DNA of 64,000 nt from Emydura subglobosa (GCA_007922225.1 ML679959.1:29120540-29184539); one strand, 5' to 3'. Numbered from the stretch's first letter, positions 44,083-55,868 are shown. Translations and numbers: made by a program. The notes: generated from the sequence alone by a model not told the origin.

Positions 44083-44240
44083 CCATGTCCACAAAGGGAC
44101 TTAAGTACACCACCCCATTACTTAGGCACCTAAATCTTGTTTTTAGATACCACAGTGACCCACCGAAGCCCGGCTTGGCTGCTACCTCGTCCTGTAGGCA
44201 CCTAAACTCATTCAGGGCCCACATTTCCACTGTAAACATT
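44083..44240. repeat. 'ggcacctaa' repeat fragment
   Basis: 'gcccatgtccacaaagggac' is followed by two 'aggcacctaaa' blocks. The segment at 45345-45440 contains 'gttaggcaccatgac' and 'gagtccctttgtggc', opposite in sense, so the two appear to be copies of one palindromic repeat. Confidence 0.45.
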
Positions 44241-44436
44241 CCTTAGGTGACAACGTTTCTGTCTGTGGGCATTTGCACTCTGCCTCACGCTGGGTGTCCA
44301 GATGTCTATACCCTGGCGATGGACGAAGGTGGGTGGAGGAGTATCTGTCTCACCTACAGGGCCCTATCTGGTAGGTGTACTGGGAGGTCACCTAACTCCA
44401 CACAAAACGGCCGGCTGGGGAAGGACCTTGCTTATT

Positions 44437-44492
44437 CCAGCAATTAGGGTACTCGTATGACAGGCAGGAGACCAGCGCTTCAAAATCCTACT
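44437..44492 (+). repeat. SINE head fragment, tRNA-like
   Basis: 'caattagggtactcgtatga' (box A-like) and 'agcgcttcaaaatcctactc' (degraded box B) resemble a SINE head. It abuts the inverted repeat unit that starts at 44493. Confidence 0.4.
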
Positions 44493-44950
44493 CTGTGACC
44501 CTTCCGTGCCTAGGGCAGCCACCTGAGAATGCCAAGGTCAGGGCAAGCTGCAAAAGGAGAGCAGATTCTCCCAGCACTGGTGGGTGACACTGAAGTCAGA
44601 CGTCCCAACCAGCCACAAACAGTGCTTCTGATTCCCCCACACCGGTTATCAAGAAGCCAATATACAAATACACACAGCTCCCTTTACTGCATTCCAGTCT
44701 CTGGCTCCCAATCAGCCACTAGGGCCAGTAAAGAGATCAGTTATTTAAAACTCTATGCTCTTTACCAAAAAGGTTCCCCCTGACCCCAAAGGGCCAGCCA
44801 CAGTACCAGATCAATGTAAGTCTGGATCTTACCCAAAATACCACGCTGCCAGCCAATTCTTTAGTACATAAAACTAAAGGTTTATTATAAAAAGAAAGAA
44901 AAACTATAAGAGAAATGTTAAAGGATTAAAGCAATCAGATACATACAAAT
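44493..44950 (-). mobile_element. About 450-bp repeat, copy 1 (LTR-like)
   Basis: This unit is the reverse complement of 50575-51018, roughly 85-90% identical by eye. Shared landmarks include 'gtgacccttcc', 'agtcagacgtcccaaccagc', 'gcattccagtctctggctcc' and 'aggtttattataaaaagaaa'. On the minus strand the last becomes an A/T-rich segment with AATAAA. The class is unproven. Frames at 44529-44783 are shared with copy 2 only because the DNA is shared. Confidence 0.75.
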
Positions 44951-46699
44951 GATTTGAAAGTCCATATATGTCAGGTTTCTAGAAGAATTGTGGAGTTTGT
45001 AGGCTTGTATAGTCCCCCTGGTATACATCCAGTACCTGGATGGGTCTCAGTCCTTTGTTTCACAGCTTCAGTTATAGATTGGGCTCCCCACGTGAGTTAG
45101 GCAGCAGCATGATTGTCTTCTCAGGTTCTTGGATCATGAGCAGACCTAGGGTCCTCCCAGCAATCAGGATGTAGGTACTGAACTGCAAGGGAGGGGCAGT
45201 GCATGTAGGATACACACTCTCTCTGGCATCGTTCATTGGCTAACTTAGCTGGCTCCCTACCTGATGTCCAGCTTTGTGGATCACCACCTGAAGTGCCTCT
45301 ATCTCCTCATTCATTGCATGGGGAGCCTGGGTGGCTTTGTGGATAGGAGGGTGATCCTGGGGTGTTTCTAGGAGCCTAAAAGTTAGGCACCATGACACTG
45401 AGAGTTGCAACACCTGAGTCCCTTTGTGGCTTGGAGCCACAGCAATCAGGGTTTTATTAGGGGTCTTGATGCAAGGAATCAGGCCTGTGTGATCCCTGTA
45501 GGTGCAAGTGTTCCCTGGCTTGTGGCTGTGTGGGGCAAATTGCGAGAAGGGAGGAGAGTTCAATTTTCTCCAGCTCGCTTTTAAAATCCAAATTTGCAAA
45601 CCCTGCAGTGAACTCTCCTAGGGAAGTTAATTTAGAGGCTACAGCTGATCAGGCTTAATTGTAGTGCCTGGGATAACCTGCACTGCATGATTGCTGTCAC
45701 CCTGCGATTGGCCAGGGCCTGGGCGGGGGCTAGCCGCACAAGGGTAAATAGTGAGCCCTTGGGTAGGGCCCCTGACTGGTAGTTCAGCTTTAGGGGAGGA
45801 CAGTTAGTTGAGAGGAAGTTTGGGAGGATGGGTTCAGATTAGCCAGTTACACACTGTGGTTTTGTAGGTAGGGGTGAGAAGTGGAGCAACTGTAGCTCCT
45901 GATATTAGGGATTTGTGCTGGCTTTGGTGTGATGGGCAATAGTGAGGCTTCTGTGGAAATTAACAAACTCAGGCTATCCAGTTCCAAATTCCCATGGATT
46001 TTTCTTTTAATTTCCTGCATTCTCCTTTCTGCAAATTCTTTTAAGTTTGTAAGGGAACCATAAAACAATATTTAAAGATATGAACTGAAAAAACCAGCAG
46101 TCACTCACTGGGAATTCCTTAACAAATGCTTAGCCTTAGTTGCTGCCTTCTTTCTATTAAAGATGAACAGAATAGGTAGTCAGGAAATTCAATGCAGCTT
46201 CCACTCGGCTTCCTTCTGTGCAGCAGTAAAAGTGATTTTTGCTATAGCTCTGCCATGGATTAATTATAGACAGATGCAGACTAGAACAATGGTTGGAACA
46301 GTGCATGCTCTTTAGTCTGCTCCCAGTCACTTCACTAGCCAGTAGAAACACTGCAGACACAGGATTTCAAGCTTTGCACAAATACTCATGCTCTTGGAGA
46401 GATTTACTCTTGGATGCAGGGAACATGTTTTACTCTATTGTAAAGTGCTGTTTAAATATATGGCAATCTGTAAAATATTACTAAATCTTTTAATTACTGG
46501 ATTATATTATTGTGCAACACATTAGGATTTAGCTACGTTTTTTAAAAGAATACCTCTTTGATGGGCTGACCTTTTTCTGCTAAGTTGTTCTGGAGTGAAT
46601 CTACAAAAGAGTATCTCTAGATTTACAGTGGTATAAATCAAATTAGAATCTGGCCCAGTACCTGTGTAAAAGCTAGAGGCAAAACAGTAGCACTTCTAA
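44951..46699. other. Unassigned DNA with repeat scraps
   Basis: 45345-45440 is a copy of the 'ggcacctaa' repeat. 46612-46662 ('tagatttacagtggtataaa' then 'caaattagaatctggccca') is an inverted scrap of the palindromic 'acactgg' repeat. Nothing else is recognised. Confidence 0.4.
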
Positions 46700-46985
46700 T
46701 CAGGTAAAGATTAGTGCACTGGCCAAGGAATAAGAAGGCCTGGCTTCAATTCAGGCTTGACCACAGACTGCCAGTGAGACCTGGGACAAGTCACTTAATT
46801 TTTCTGTGTCTCAGTTTCCCATCTGTAAAAAGGGCATAATCATGCTTCCTTTGTCTCTATTATCTGTCTAGATTATAAACTCTTTGTGATAGGGACTGTC
46901 TCTGACTGTATGTATGCACAGCACCTAGCCTGAAAGGTGCTCTCTCAGCTGGGAACTCAAGGTGCTGGTGGAATACTAATAGCAC
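46700..46985 (+). repeat. tRNA-derived SINE, nearly full length
   Basis: The most complete SINE in the window. It has a degraded head ('tagtgcactggccaaggaat'), a box B-like 'ggcttcaattcaggc', the body 'gggacaagtcacttaatttt', the core 'cagtttcccatctgtaaaaa', then 'actctttgtgatagggactg', 'gtatgcacagcacctagcct' and the tail 'tggtggaatactaatag'. Length is near 285 bp. Confidence 0.88.
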
Positions 46986-47404
46986 ACAAGCCCCAGTTGG
47001 CACGCGTGGCAGAAATCAGATGCTTCCACCCCTATATATCCACCAATCAAACACACAAAATCTATCTACTGTTTGTTAAGATAAGCAATTAAATGTGGAC
47101 AGGGTAATTGCCGTTCTGGTCAGTAGAAATCTGAAACGGCTTTCCCTAAAACTGCCGAGCGCTCCGTTAATTCACTGTCGGTGAGGACAGCCCTAATATG
47201 TGGCATAATAAAACATTAAATATTTACTCCCATGGACGATGACTCCTTCCTAGATTTACTATGCTGGGATGCAAGAGATTGTTGTTTCTTCTGTCCCAAG
47301 TGAATTAATCACCGTGCCAGGCTGACAGATCATTTTCATTTTCTTCCCTGATACGTGAGCACTGACTTCCTTTTCAATGGAGCAGGAAGAGGATCAGCAA
47401 TTAA
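46986..47404. other. Repeat-free A/T-rich block, possible conserved element
   Basis: No repeat is recognised. It contains 'aagcaattaaatg', 'gggtaattgcc', 'gttaattcac', 'cattaaatatt' and 'gtgaattaatcac', many TAAT-type homeodomain cores within about 300 bp. Function cannot be inferred from one sequence. Confidence 0.3.
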
Positions 47405-47480
47405 CTAGAGGAGCAGATAGCTTAGAGATCGAAGCTTCAGGTTCAAAACCACTGCACTCCTTGGTCACACAACAGGACTG
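47405..47480 (+). repeat. tRNA-like SINE head
   Basis: TAGCTTAGAGAT at 47418 is box A-like, and GGTTCAAAACC at 47440-47450 is an exact box B match. Spacing is shorter than in a functional tRNA gene and no acceptor stem is evident. Probably a SINE head or tRNA pseudogene. Confidence 0.45.
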
Positions 47481-50400
47481 ACTTAGTGTTTTACCCTTCT
47501 GAATTACAGGCCCTGCGTTCTGCGGGAGTTTAGGCCCTCAAACACCCAAGGTTATGTCTGTTCTCTGTGGGCATTAACTATCTCAGGGCACTTTTCCTAG
47601 GAGTGGGGGTTTGCTCCAAAGCCCTGGTGGAAATGTCTTTCTCCCCTGCTATTGTGCTGTCTGCTAGTGAGCTGCCATCCTCCTCCCCAGCAGTGGCTGC
47701 ATTGCACAGGTGTAGGATGGATGATTATTTACTTTGAGCAAGTTTGGGATTTTTCAGTTGCTATCTGTACAATTATTATAGTTAGAAAAAGTGTGGGAGA
47801 CACATGAGCCTCTTCTCTCCCTCTGCCCCCAGGAGACGAATAGAGAAATCAGACGCACACAGCTGGGGCTAGTATTTCCCTGACTCCCTTTGGAGCCCTC
47901 ATTTACCGCTTCCCAGCCTGCGCCTCAGTGGTCAGGGCATGGTAGAGACCCAGAGCGATAACTCACTGCAGTTCGGTGAGCACAGCACTAAACATCTACA
48001 CGAGGGAAGGCGGCTGAACACGGCCTTGCCTCCGAGAAGGTGCAAGCCCAATAGTGAGCGAGGATAAGAGGAGGTGACCTGGCACCGATTGCCTATCACT
48101 GCATGGGGATTGCAAAGCCATAACTGGCTGCAACAGCCTGGGCTGCTGGGATTCTTCGCAGGACACAAGGTCAAAGAGACTGGTGTGGCTCTCACTGGAA
48201 CGGAGGAGATCTAACGTGTCCTCTCTAGCAGGGCTTTAATTCAAGCAGCAGCAGAGAAGTTGAGAGATTGGAATCTAGCACCGGCACTTCCCAAACCGGG
48301 GCATGAAGCAGAACCGGAAAGCTCCAGCAGAGGTCTTCCCTGCAGTGCAGGCAGCAGCTACAACAGAGGAAGGGCACTGAAGCAAATAACGAACCAATCA
48401 GGATAAAACAAGAATCCGGTTTAGAAAGCGGCCGGAGGCTCCTCGTTTACTAGATCCAGATCTCAGCTGCCCCGGAGTGGTGGGGTATGTGGAGCCAGGG
48501 TTCTGTCTCTATCACAGCGCCCACACGCTCGGACCACGAGCAACTTTGTGTGCAGACTGTGCACCAAGAACTACAAATTGAACCAACGGGCAAATTCCAC
48601 CCTCCTACCCAATCCCCTGGGACCGCTGCCCCTTCTCCCTTTTACGCCCCTCCCTGCGCAAGCCTAGTTGCCGATGACTCGCAGAGTGCACCGAAGGGGA
48701 ACAGGTTGGGCGGTTGTTGGAGCAAGGGGAGCAGCGAGATCCCAAAGCAAGAGCCCCGATGCCCCATTCGTCCATTTCCCACACAAACTTCTCTGCATGT
48801 GTTTGTTTTTTCCATGCCTTTCCTTTCTCCCCCCTGGACCTCCCTTCTTGTTCTGCGCCAGCAGGGTGCTGCTCTCCTCTCAGTTAGGGCGTGAGCCACA
48901 GCGCACTGAACTCAACTGGAGCCTTTCATTGCCTTCGGTCAGCGTTGGATTATGTTCCTAAATCCCTCCTGGCAACCCTCAGTCCTCCAGAGATGTCCAC
49001 ACCCCGGGAGTTTCCAGCGTTCTGACTTGGATGTTTTGCTTTGCCCATCTATGAAAATGAACGAGCAGAAATCCTGATCCCAAGATGCACATGCATCTCC
49101 CCAGTGGAGCTGCGTGATCTGTCCCCGCTACGTCCCCTCTCGCCATTTTGTCACATCTGAAATGTAGCTGGCACCCTCCTTAGCACAGAGACCGTGTCTT
49201 CTGCTAAGGGCTCTTCATCTTCTCAGGCACTGATCACTACCCGTCCCCTCCCATTCGAGCCAGGAGGCTGCTAGTCTGAGCGCAGTTAGCCCAGCGTCCC
49301 CCGGTTTGCTACAAGGCGTTCACCAGCACCAACCCCACCCTCAGCCTTTCCTCCAGACTGAGCCTGAACCTGAACCTGCTTTGAGGCTTAGCAGCTGGGC
49401 CATAATTCGAGACCAAAGAAAGCTAATTACCGAGTGTGACATTCCGAAAGGATGGCCCTGTTATCTTAGCATGGTACTTTTGACTGTCTGGAATAACCTG
49501 GGGATAAGATGAGAGTGAGACAAAAGCTAGATAAATACTGAGACTGGTGAATCCCTTTTATTATAGAATCAGAAAGAAAATTCAGTAGCTGCGAACCCCA
49601 GATCTATGCTGTCCTTTGACTATCAACAGCCGGCTTGGAGGTCTCTCAAGCGGTCACTAAGCCAAAGGGTGTACGGGAACAATGGATTGTTGTGCCTAAA
49701 GAGACCTCCAGATACGCTGTTGTGTGCTAAACAGCCCCATTTTTTTAGTACCTGAAAGATTTGGATAGTTTAAATAAGTATCTCAGCTTATCCCTTCTCA
49801 CTATCTGAGCTCTGCCTATATCCAGTTCAAAGGAGTTCAAGGATCAGCAGGACGACTTCTTTTTCTTCTTCTTTCTGCTTAATAGAGGGGGAATTAAATG
49901 GTGCAATGATAAGCAGCAAGGCTGGTAGATATAAACCTAGAAGAAAAGCTGGCCTCAAAGCCTTCTATCTTCTCTTCTCCACTCCCCCAACTCCACTCTA
50001 ACAAAGCCCAGGAATAAAAGCAGAACCAAAATAGTCTTTTTCTTGTCTAATACGGTCAGGTTAAAATTACACTTAGAAAAATAAGGTTAACCAGCAAGAT
50101 GCCAGGATGCAAGATGCCTGCAGTAGCTCGCAAGCTGTGTGCAAGATGCTGCGTTCTGTTTTTGCTGTAGCTACCTGTTGTTCTTAAGTGCTTGGTGCTT
50201 GTCCCTATCCCTCAGACCTTGGACCCTGATCTTTCAAAACCTTCCCTTGATGACACCCCTTCAGTGGGATTAAGACTGATTTCTGGAGGATCCTCCCTTT
50301 AGAGTGCAAGCTCATTGCGTAGCGACGTCGTCTTTTATTTGTTGATAAAGGACTGCACTGCCTTAGGGTGCTGTAAAAATAATTAGTGTGGCCAACACTT

Positions 50401-50574
50401 GAGTTTCATGATATTTGGTGGGTTTTTAAAGCACCCAGTTCCTGGAGCCCTGTGATTAGGTGAGACGCTCAGTTTTGTTTTATTTTTAATTAAGTTTCTA
50501 GTGCTCATGGTGTGGATGCTTCCCACAATACCCAGGCACCTTGCTACCACCTGCTTTTAGCATGAGTCGTATGT
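47481..50574. other. Unassigned DNA
   Basis: The 135-codon plus frame at 48487-48894 overlaps a minus frame and has no recognised domain. 50375-50510 resembles the repeat at 28255-28590. No exon is recognised elsewhere. Confidence 0.35.
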
Positions 50575-51018
50575 ATCTAATTGCTTTAACCCTTTAACAT
50601 TTCTCTTATAGTTTTTCTTTCTTTTTATAATAAACCTTTAGTTTTAGTTACTAAAGGATTGGCTGGCAGTGTGATATTTTAGGTAAGATCCAAACTTGTA
50701 TTGATCTGGTGCTGTGGCTGGCCCTTTGGGGTTAGGAGGAACCTTTTGGGTAAAGAGCAGAGAGTTTAAATAACTGGTCTCTTTACTGGACGTAGTGGCT
50801 GATTGGGAGCCAGAGACTGGAATGCAGTAAAGGTGGCTGTGTGTATTTGTATATTGGCTTCTTGATAACCGGTGTGGAGAATCAGAAGCACTGTTTGTGG
50901 CTGGTTGGGACGTCTGACTTCAGTGTCACCCACCAGTGTTGAGAGAATCTGTTCTCCTTTTACAGCCTGCCCTGACCTTGGCATTTTCATGTGGTTGCCC
51001 TGGGCATGGAAGGGTCAC
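50575..51018 (+). mobile_element. About 450-bp repeat, copy 2 (LTR-like)
   Basis: Inverted partner of 44493-44950. On the plus strand it starts with 'aattgctttaaccctttaac', carries an AATAAA-type signal in 'ttataataaacctttag', and continues through 'ctggcagtgtgatattttag' and 'tgattgggagccagagactg' to 'catggaagggtcaca'. The polarity (A/T-rich with poly(A) signal, then G-rich) suggests part of an LTR, but no second LTR, primer-binding site or gene is seen. Confidence 0.75.
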
Positions 51019-52865
51019 ACCTACAATAAGTGCCAGCCATGAAATTTGGATCTGGATCCTGGTTTGGAGTCAGAATTGCCTTCACCCAAAATATGGGGAA
51101 TTCTAGCTCTGGCCCATCTCTCTATCCCTTCACTTGTTCCTGAAATGCAGGAAATAACTTCTGGAGTCGACCTGGCAGCTGTTTAACAGCCTATAACAAC
51201 AGGCCAGGAGAAGAAATAAAGAAGGATACTGCCTATGAAACTGCAGAATGAATTTAGAGCAGCAGAATGTAGTTGCCCAAATCTGAATTTGGCCAGGAGA
51301 CTTAAGCTAAATCAGGAACTGGGTAAACTGGTGTTATCTTTGGGACAAAGGAGTAACTCCAAGAGGAGCTACAAAGCTCCTACTTCCTCCCTCCCCTCCT
51401 CACAATTATTAACCTTTTATCCCCTCATTCTCCCAGTCATGACATGTCATTCTGCTTACACCGTTGGGTTCCTGGTAGACACCTGATAGGTTTCCTCAGC
51501 ACACCAGGTGCCTTCTGCAGCCATCAAGGGGTTCACCTGCTTGTTTACTGGAGAGTTATGGAAATGCTGCTTCTGGCCTGACGGTGTATTTGTGGAAGGG
51601 AGCTGTGGGGGAAGTGGGATTTTTATATGCACGCCAGAACAAATCCAGTCTGAAAGGGACATTGACTTACCTGTGTAGGCCATTGCCCATGATGGATGGT
51701 CGCGTATTCCCGGTTGAGGAGCGGATCATAGATCAGTTTTAAGGCTGCATGGAGATTTGAGGTTGGACGATCCTATTAATAATGCATGGTGTGGCTGAAT
51801 TAAAGTAACAATTGTCTCCACAGAGTGTGCTGCATTGACATATTGGTGCAGGAAGCGACTCCTTCAATAAGCTCGTTCCTTTCAGCTCCATCCTTTACAT
51901 AGTCACCGTTGGTTTATTTGACAGCTTTATCCCTTTTGCATTAGTTATTCATTAAGGGCCGAAGGTTCATCCCAAGCAACGGGGCTGTGTGCAGGGCTTC
52001 CAGGAGAGGCAGTGGAGCCATTCTACAGCATTTCAGCAGTCTCAAGACAACAGCCGTCTCCATGGTGTAGCCCCCCCACCCTCCCGAATGTATACATGTC
52101 CGGGGGGGACTGTGTGGATACACAGTCCAAAAGAACCATGCTGAGAGGGTTTTTCTGGCAACGCCTATCTCTAGACGTCTCATAAAGGGCAGGCTCCACA
52201 ATCCAGAGGGATTCAGTTTCAGAATGAAGGGTGTGTCAGGCTGGGTGGGAAATGAAACTGCTCCCCACCAGCCATCTTCTCCCCTCTCCCATCTCTAGGA
52301 CTCAACTCCCCAGAACATTGGGGGATGGGGAGCTTTGCTGGTGACACAAAGACAGCTTACCCCAATGTCTTCCCCCGCCCTGTGCCCATCAGGACGGATG
52401 GGAGGTTTCTGTGTGTGGCGCAGATCTAGAGACCTATGTTTTGCAATAGGTTGACACTGACTGAGAAGAACCAAAAAGTGAAGCTAATTAAAAACTAAAC
52501 AGAAACCAACTTGTCTGATGTCATGGGCTGGTTGGAGAAAAATGCAAAAAGTAATCAAAGAGCATAAAAAGTGACAAATAAATCCACAGCCCAGGTCCTT
52601 TGTTTTCACATTCTCTGGGCTTGTTGCTAAACCAGGAAAGACAATTTCTCTTTGCTTTTATTTTTTGATCAGTTGTGAGGTTTTTTTTTTCAGAAAAAGA
52701 ACAGACTGTGCATGCTCTGTGCTGCTGTATCTCTAAGATATTACCTTAAGAAAATCACTTAGCCTGCAATTCCGGAAAGCACTTGAGTATGTGATTAAAA
52801 TTAAACATACGCTTTTCTGAAGAGGGCTCTTAATCAGCGCTGTCTTTGAAACCAGGAACAAGGAT
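51019..52865. other. Unassigned DNA
   Basis: A hairpin of C7 and G7 flanks 'gaatgtatacatgtc' at about 52070-52108. 51775-51960 is repeat-free and A/T-rich. A T-run lies at 52681-52690. No exon is recognised. Confidence 0.35.
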
Positions 52866-53056
52866 ATGTCTACACTGCAATGTAAGCCTGGACTGAGACT
52901 CCGGCTTGATCCCAAATCCTGCTTCCATCCACACACAAATCTTACAAACTCGCTCTCGGACCTAGGGTCCTGGGGCTCTGTGGGAGTGGGAGGTCTGAGC
53001 TCGAGTCAAGCCAGGGTCCAGGCTTTGAGCCCTATTGGTTTGCCATGTAGACACGG
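52866..53056. mobile_element. MITE with 'GTCTACAC' ends
   Basis: Starts 'tgtctacactgcaatgtaag'. The right end reversed reads 'gtgtctacatggcaaaccaa'. Interior blocks 'acctagggtcctggggctct' and 'gtgggagtgggaggtctgag' parallel those in 32901-33163. It is non-coding and ends at a sharp boundary before 'ggcttcccc'. Confidence 0.7.
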
Positions 53057-53099
53057 CTTCCCCACAGTTCGGGTGCTGGGAGCCCGCAAAAAGTATCTC

Positions 53100-54170
53100 A
53101 CAATCAACTTCCATTATCTTCTCTATCGCCAAAATCTGCCATCGACTCCAGGGGAAATGGAAGCCACCCACCATGGTATAGTGCAGCCATTCAGGGAGTC
53201 AGTGTTTAACCCTTCCTATATAATAGTAAACAGGGGCCTTGAGAGACAGCAAGAGGGGGAAATGGCAGGAGACAAGGCGAATCTGCATTTCAGCAAACAC
53301 AGGTGAGAAAAAAGATCATGGAGCCACCTTCACCCCCAGAGTCCATATTGCTGCCTTTACTACTTGAATAACGTTGCTTGGAGGGGTAATCCTCAGAAGA
53401 CACCACTTCAAAGGGTGACTGAACTATAAAAGTGAGGGGAAAAAACACCCCAAGGCACCGCTCCCTGTCTCTCCCTCTCATCTAAGAAGACAAAGAAACC
53501 AGCCCTTTGACTTTGGGGAGAATGCCTGACTTGAGAATTTGGCCAGCCCCATTGCTGGGAACATGTGGTAAGGATTTAACCTTGAATCAAGTCTAACTTG
53601 TTAAGTTTTACCCACTAGAGATTGTTTTGTCTTTATTTCTCTAGAAGCATTGCTGACTTTAATGCTGTATGCTTGTACACACTTAAAATCTCTCTCTCTT
53701 TGTAGTTCAGGAAACTTGATTTATGTTTTAATGAAAACTAATCCAGGGCTGTGTTTGAACGGAACTGATTGCTATCTCCAGTTAGAGTAGCCAGCTGTTG
53801 AATATTGACCCTTTAGAGGGACAACGGACCTCCAATACCTGAACTGCCCAGGAGAGGGCTGGACAATGCAGAAGACACAGAAGACAATCCAGGACTGGGA
53901 GTGTGTTGGGGTCACCCTGCAGGTAGTAACCCAGGCTGGTGGGAGCCAGAGTGGGGTTGGTTTATTACTGACAAGGTTCTGGGGTCAGAGTTGCTGATGA
54001 GGGTTTTAGCTTTAGCCAGACACTCAGGGGGTGACCTGCAGGCTGTTTGTGAGCGGCCCAGATGGCAGTTACAGCAGCAAAGCATTGTGAAGCATCCAGG
54101 GTTGCAGGGCAGGCGGTGACACAGCCCCTTCCTGGTCTGGACTGCACGCTGGAATGTGACACGGTACATT
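53100..54170 (+). mobile_element. LTR-like repeat with TATA motif (tentative)
   Basis: CTATAAAAG at 53424-53432 is a good TATA box, followed about 45 bp later by a 'ctccctgtctctccctctca' pyrimidine run. Downstream are an A/T-rich part with 'cacttaaaatctctctctct' and a G-rich tail ending 'cacgctggaatgtgacac'. This is the promoter, A/T-rich, G-rich order expected of LTR sequence. I see no canonical AATAAA in the right place, no duplicated flank and no viral gene frame. Confidence 0.42.
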
Positions 54171-54221
54171 TGGGAGGGTGCCAGATGTGGGTCTGTGTAC
54201 TGCAGTGTGGAAGCCAAAACC

Positions 54222-54358
54222 CCAGGTTTGAACCTGGGTTAGAAAATTCTTAATCTAGGGTTAACAATCAGTGTAGATGTTTAAGCCCTGGGTTCTCTAA
54301 CCTATGGTCAGTTGACTCAAGTCCCACTAACCCTGGGTTTACATTGCAGCGCAGACAT
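54222..54358. repeat. MITE fragment of the 'GTCTACAC' type
   Basis: 'aacctgggttagaaaattct' and 'actaaccctgggtttacatt' precede 'gcagcgcagac', which matches the right terminal motif of the group with two changes. Only the right side is convincing. Confidence 0.45.
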
Positions 54359-55534
54359 TCCCCTAGGTGCCACCACAACAGCAAGGGAATAGAGCTGAGA
54401 TCACAACCAGGGGTGACAGCGAGACAGGCAATGTGGAAATTGGTATCTTCAGTCTAGTTTAAAGTTTGGGGCAGTCTATCACTTCCTAAAGGAGGTTAGC
54501 TGAAAGGAAGCAATGTACGAAGGGAGGATCTGGAAGAAAGTAAAGTAATCATTAAAGAGGTCTGTCTGTCTCGCTGGGTGTGGATACCATGCTCCCTACT
54601 GGAGTATTGGACCCCTTTATCAATTTTCCTACTACAAACATATTCCGATTTGTTTTCTATTGTACTGCACTTTGCATTATGAGCTTGGGTCATCCCTCGT
54701 AGGCCGCAGTGGGAGATAGAGCTAAGCCAGTAAGAACCCAGCCTTGTCTAGCAGAGCTCCTGAAATGGCCTCACCTCGTAAAGTCACTTTTGGTGGTTTC
54801 TCTTCTTCGCCACCTTCAACTTCAGCAAGATGAATTTATCTGGAGAGAAAATCCAGGGATTCCACTGCTATTTTGCATTCCCGTAAAATCTGGCATGCTT
54901 CAGTTAATTAACTTAGCATGAGCAATTTTATTTCCCAGACAACACTGCCACACCAGATCCCCCAAAAGCTCCATAGTATGTTTAATTGAAGATATAATTG
55001 CAAGTTGCTTTGCTGCAGCTGTTAAAAGTAAAAGGGGTTGGGGTGGGAGGAAATCCATTAAGACTATCTGCATTATATCATGGGGGAAAAGTCTGCTTTT
55101 ATTATACATGCTAGCCTCCGGCTGAGCTAAATTGCTACTTTCATAGCTCAACTGAGGGTGGTTATTTGAGCTTTTTTGTGCTCCACTAATTTTGAACTGA
55201 ATGCTTCAGAGATGATGTTAATGTGCTTTTTGAGTCAAGCTAACAAAAAGAATATTGTTGCATTCACTCATAAAGGCTAAAGAGAGAAGTTCCTTTCTTT
55301 CTTTACAAAGTTTTGATTGATGGTGTCTCAAATATACTAACTGGCTGTATTAAGTGGGGGAGAAAAAAGAGCTGAAAATATTGCCTGAAAATAATCGTCA
55401 CCTCCAGGAAGAAGGCTGTTTGACAGAGCATTCACTTCACTTCCTACCATACGAGGAGGTCGCCTGATGCGTTTCCAAGAAGGAAGGGTCCTTGTTTTGT
55501 CCTCTCTCCCTATCCCATTTGGTTATTCACACGA
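54359..55534. other. Unassigned DNA, A/T-rich block near 54.9-55.3 kb
   Basis: 54890-55260 is repeat-free and rich in 'ttaattaactta', 'gtttaattgaagatataatt' and similar motifs. See the finding on candidate conserved elements. No exon is recognised. Confidence 0.3.
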
Positions 55535-55868
55535 TGCACAGTCTACTTGTGGAACTCCTTGCCAGGGGATGTTGTGAAGACCAAAACTATAATGGGAGTC
55601 AAAAAAGAATTAGTTGAGTTCCTGGAGGATAGGTCCATCAATGGCTATTATCCAAGAGGGTTAGGGATACAACCTCATGCCCTACGTGTCTCTAAGCCTT
55701 CGACTTCCAGGTGCTGGGACTGGATGAGAGGGGATGGATCACTTGATGATTCCTTGTTATGTTTGTTCCTGCTGAAGCATCTGGCGTTGGCCACTGTTGG
55801 AAGACAGGATGCTGGGCTTGATGGACCATTGGTCTGACCTAGTATGGCCGTTCTTACATTCTTGTGTA
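55535..55868 (+). mobile_element. CR1 LINE 3' end with ORF2 terminus
   Basis: Encodes the ORF2 terminus 'WNSLPGDVVKTKTIMGV' from 55547. It then runs through 'gataggtccatcaatggcta', 'ggatggatcacttgatgatt' and 'cttgatggaccattggtctg' to a terminal 'ttcttacattcttgtg'. Same subfamily as 38556-39494 but on the opposite strand and 5'-truncated. Confidence 0.9.

Noticed and set aside
47405..47480. Possible tRNA gene on the plus strand
   Set aside because: The box B match is exact, but the A-to-B spacing is too short for a normal cloverleaf and no terminator-like T run follows closely.
44529..50990. Similar predicted proteins at 44529-44783 (plus) and 50766-50990 (minus)
   Set aside because: The similarity comes from the inverted DNA repeat. 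The frames have different ends, no known domain and no start context.
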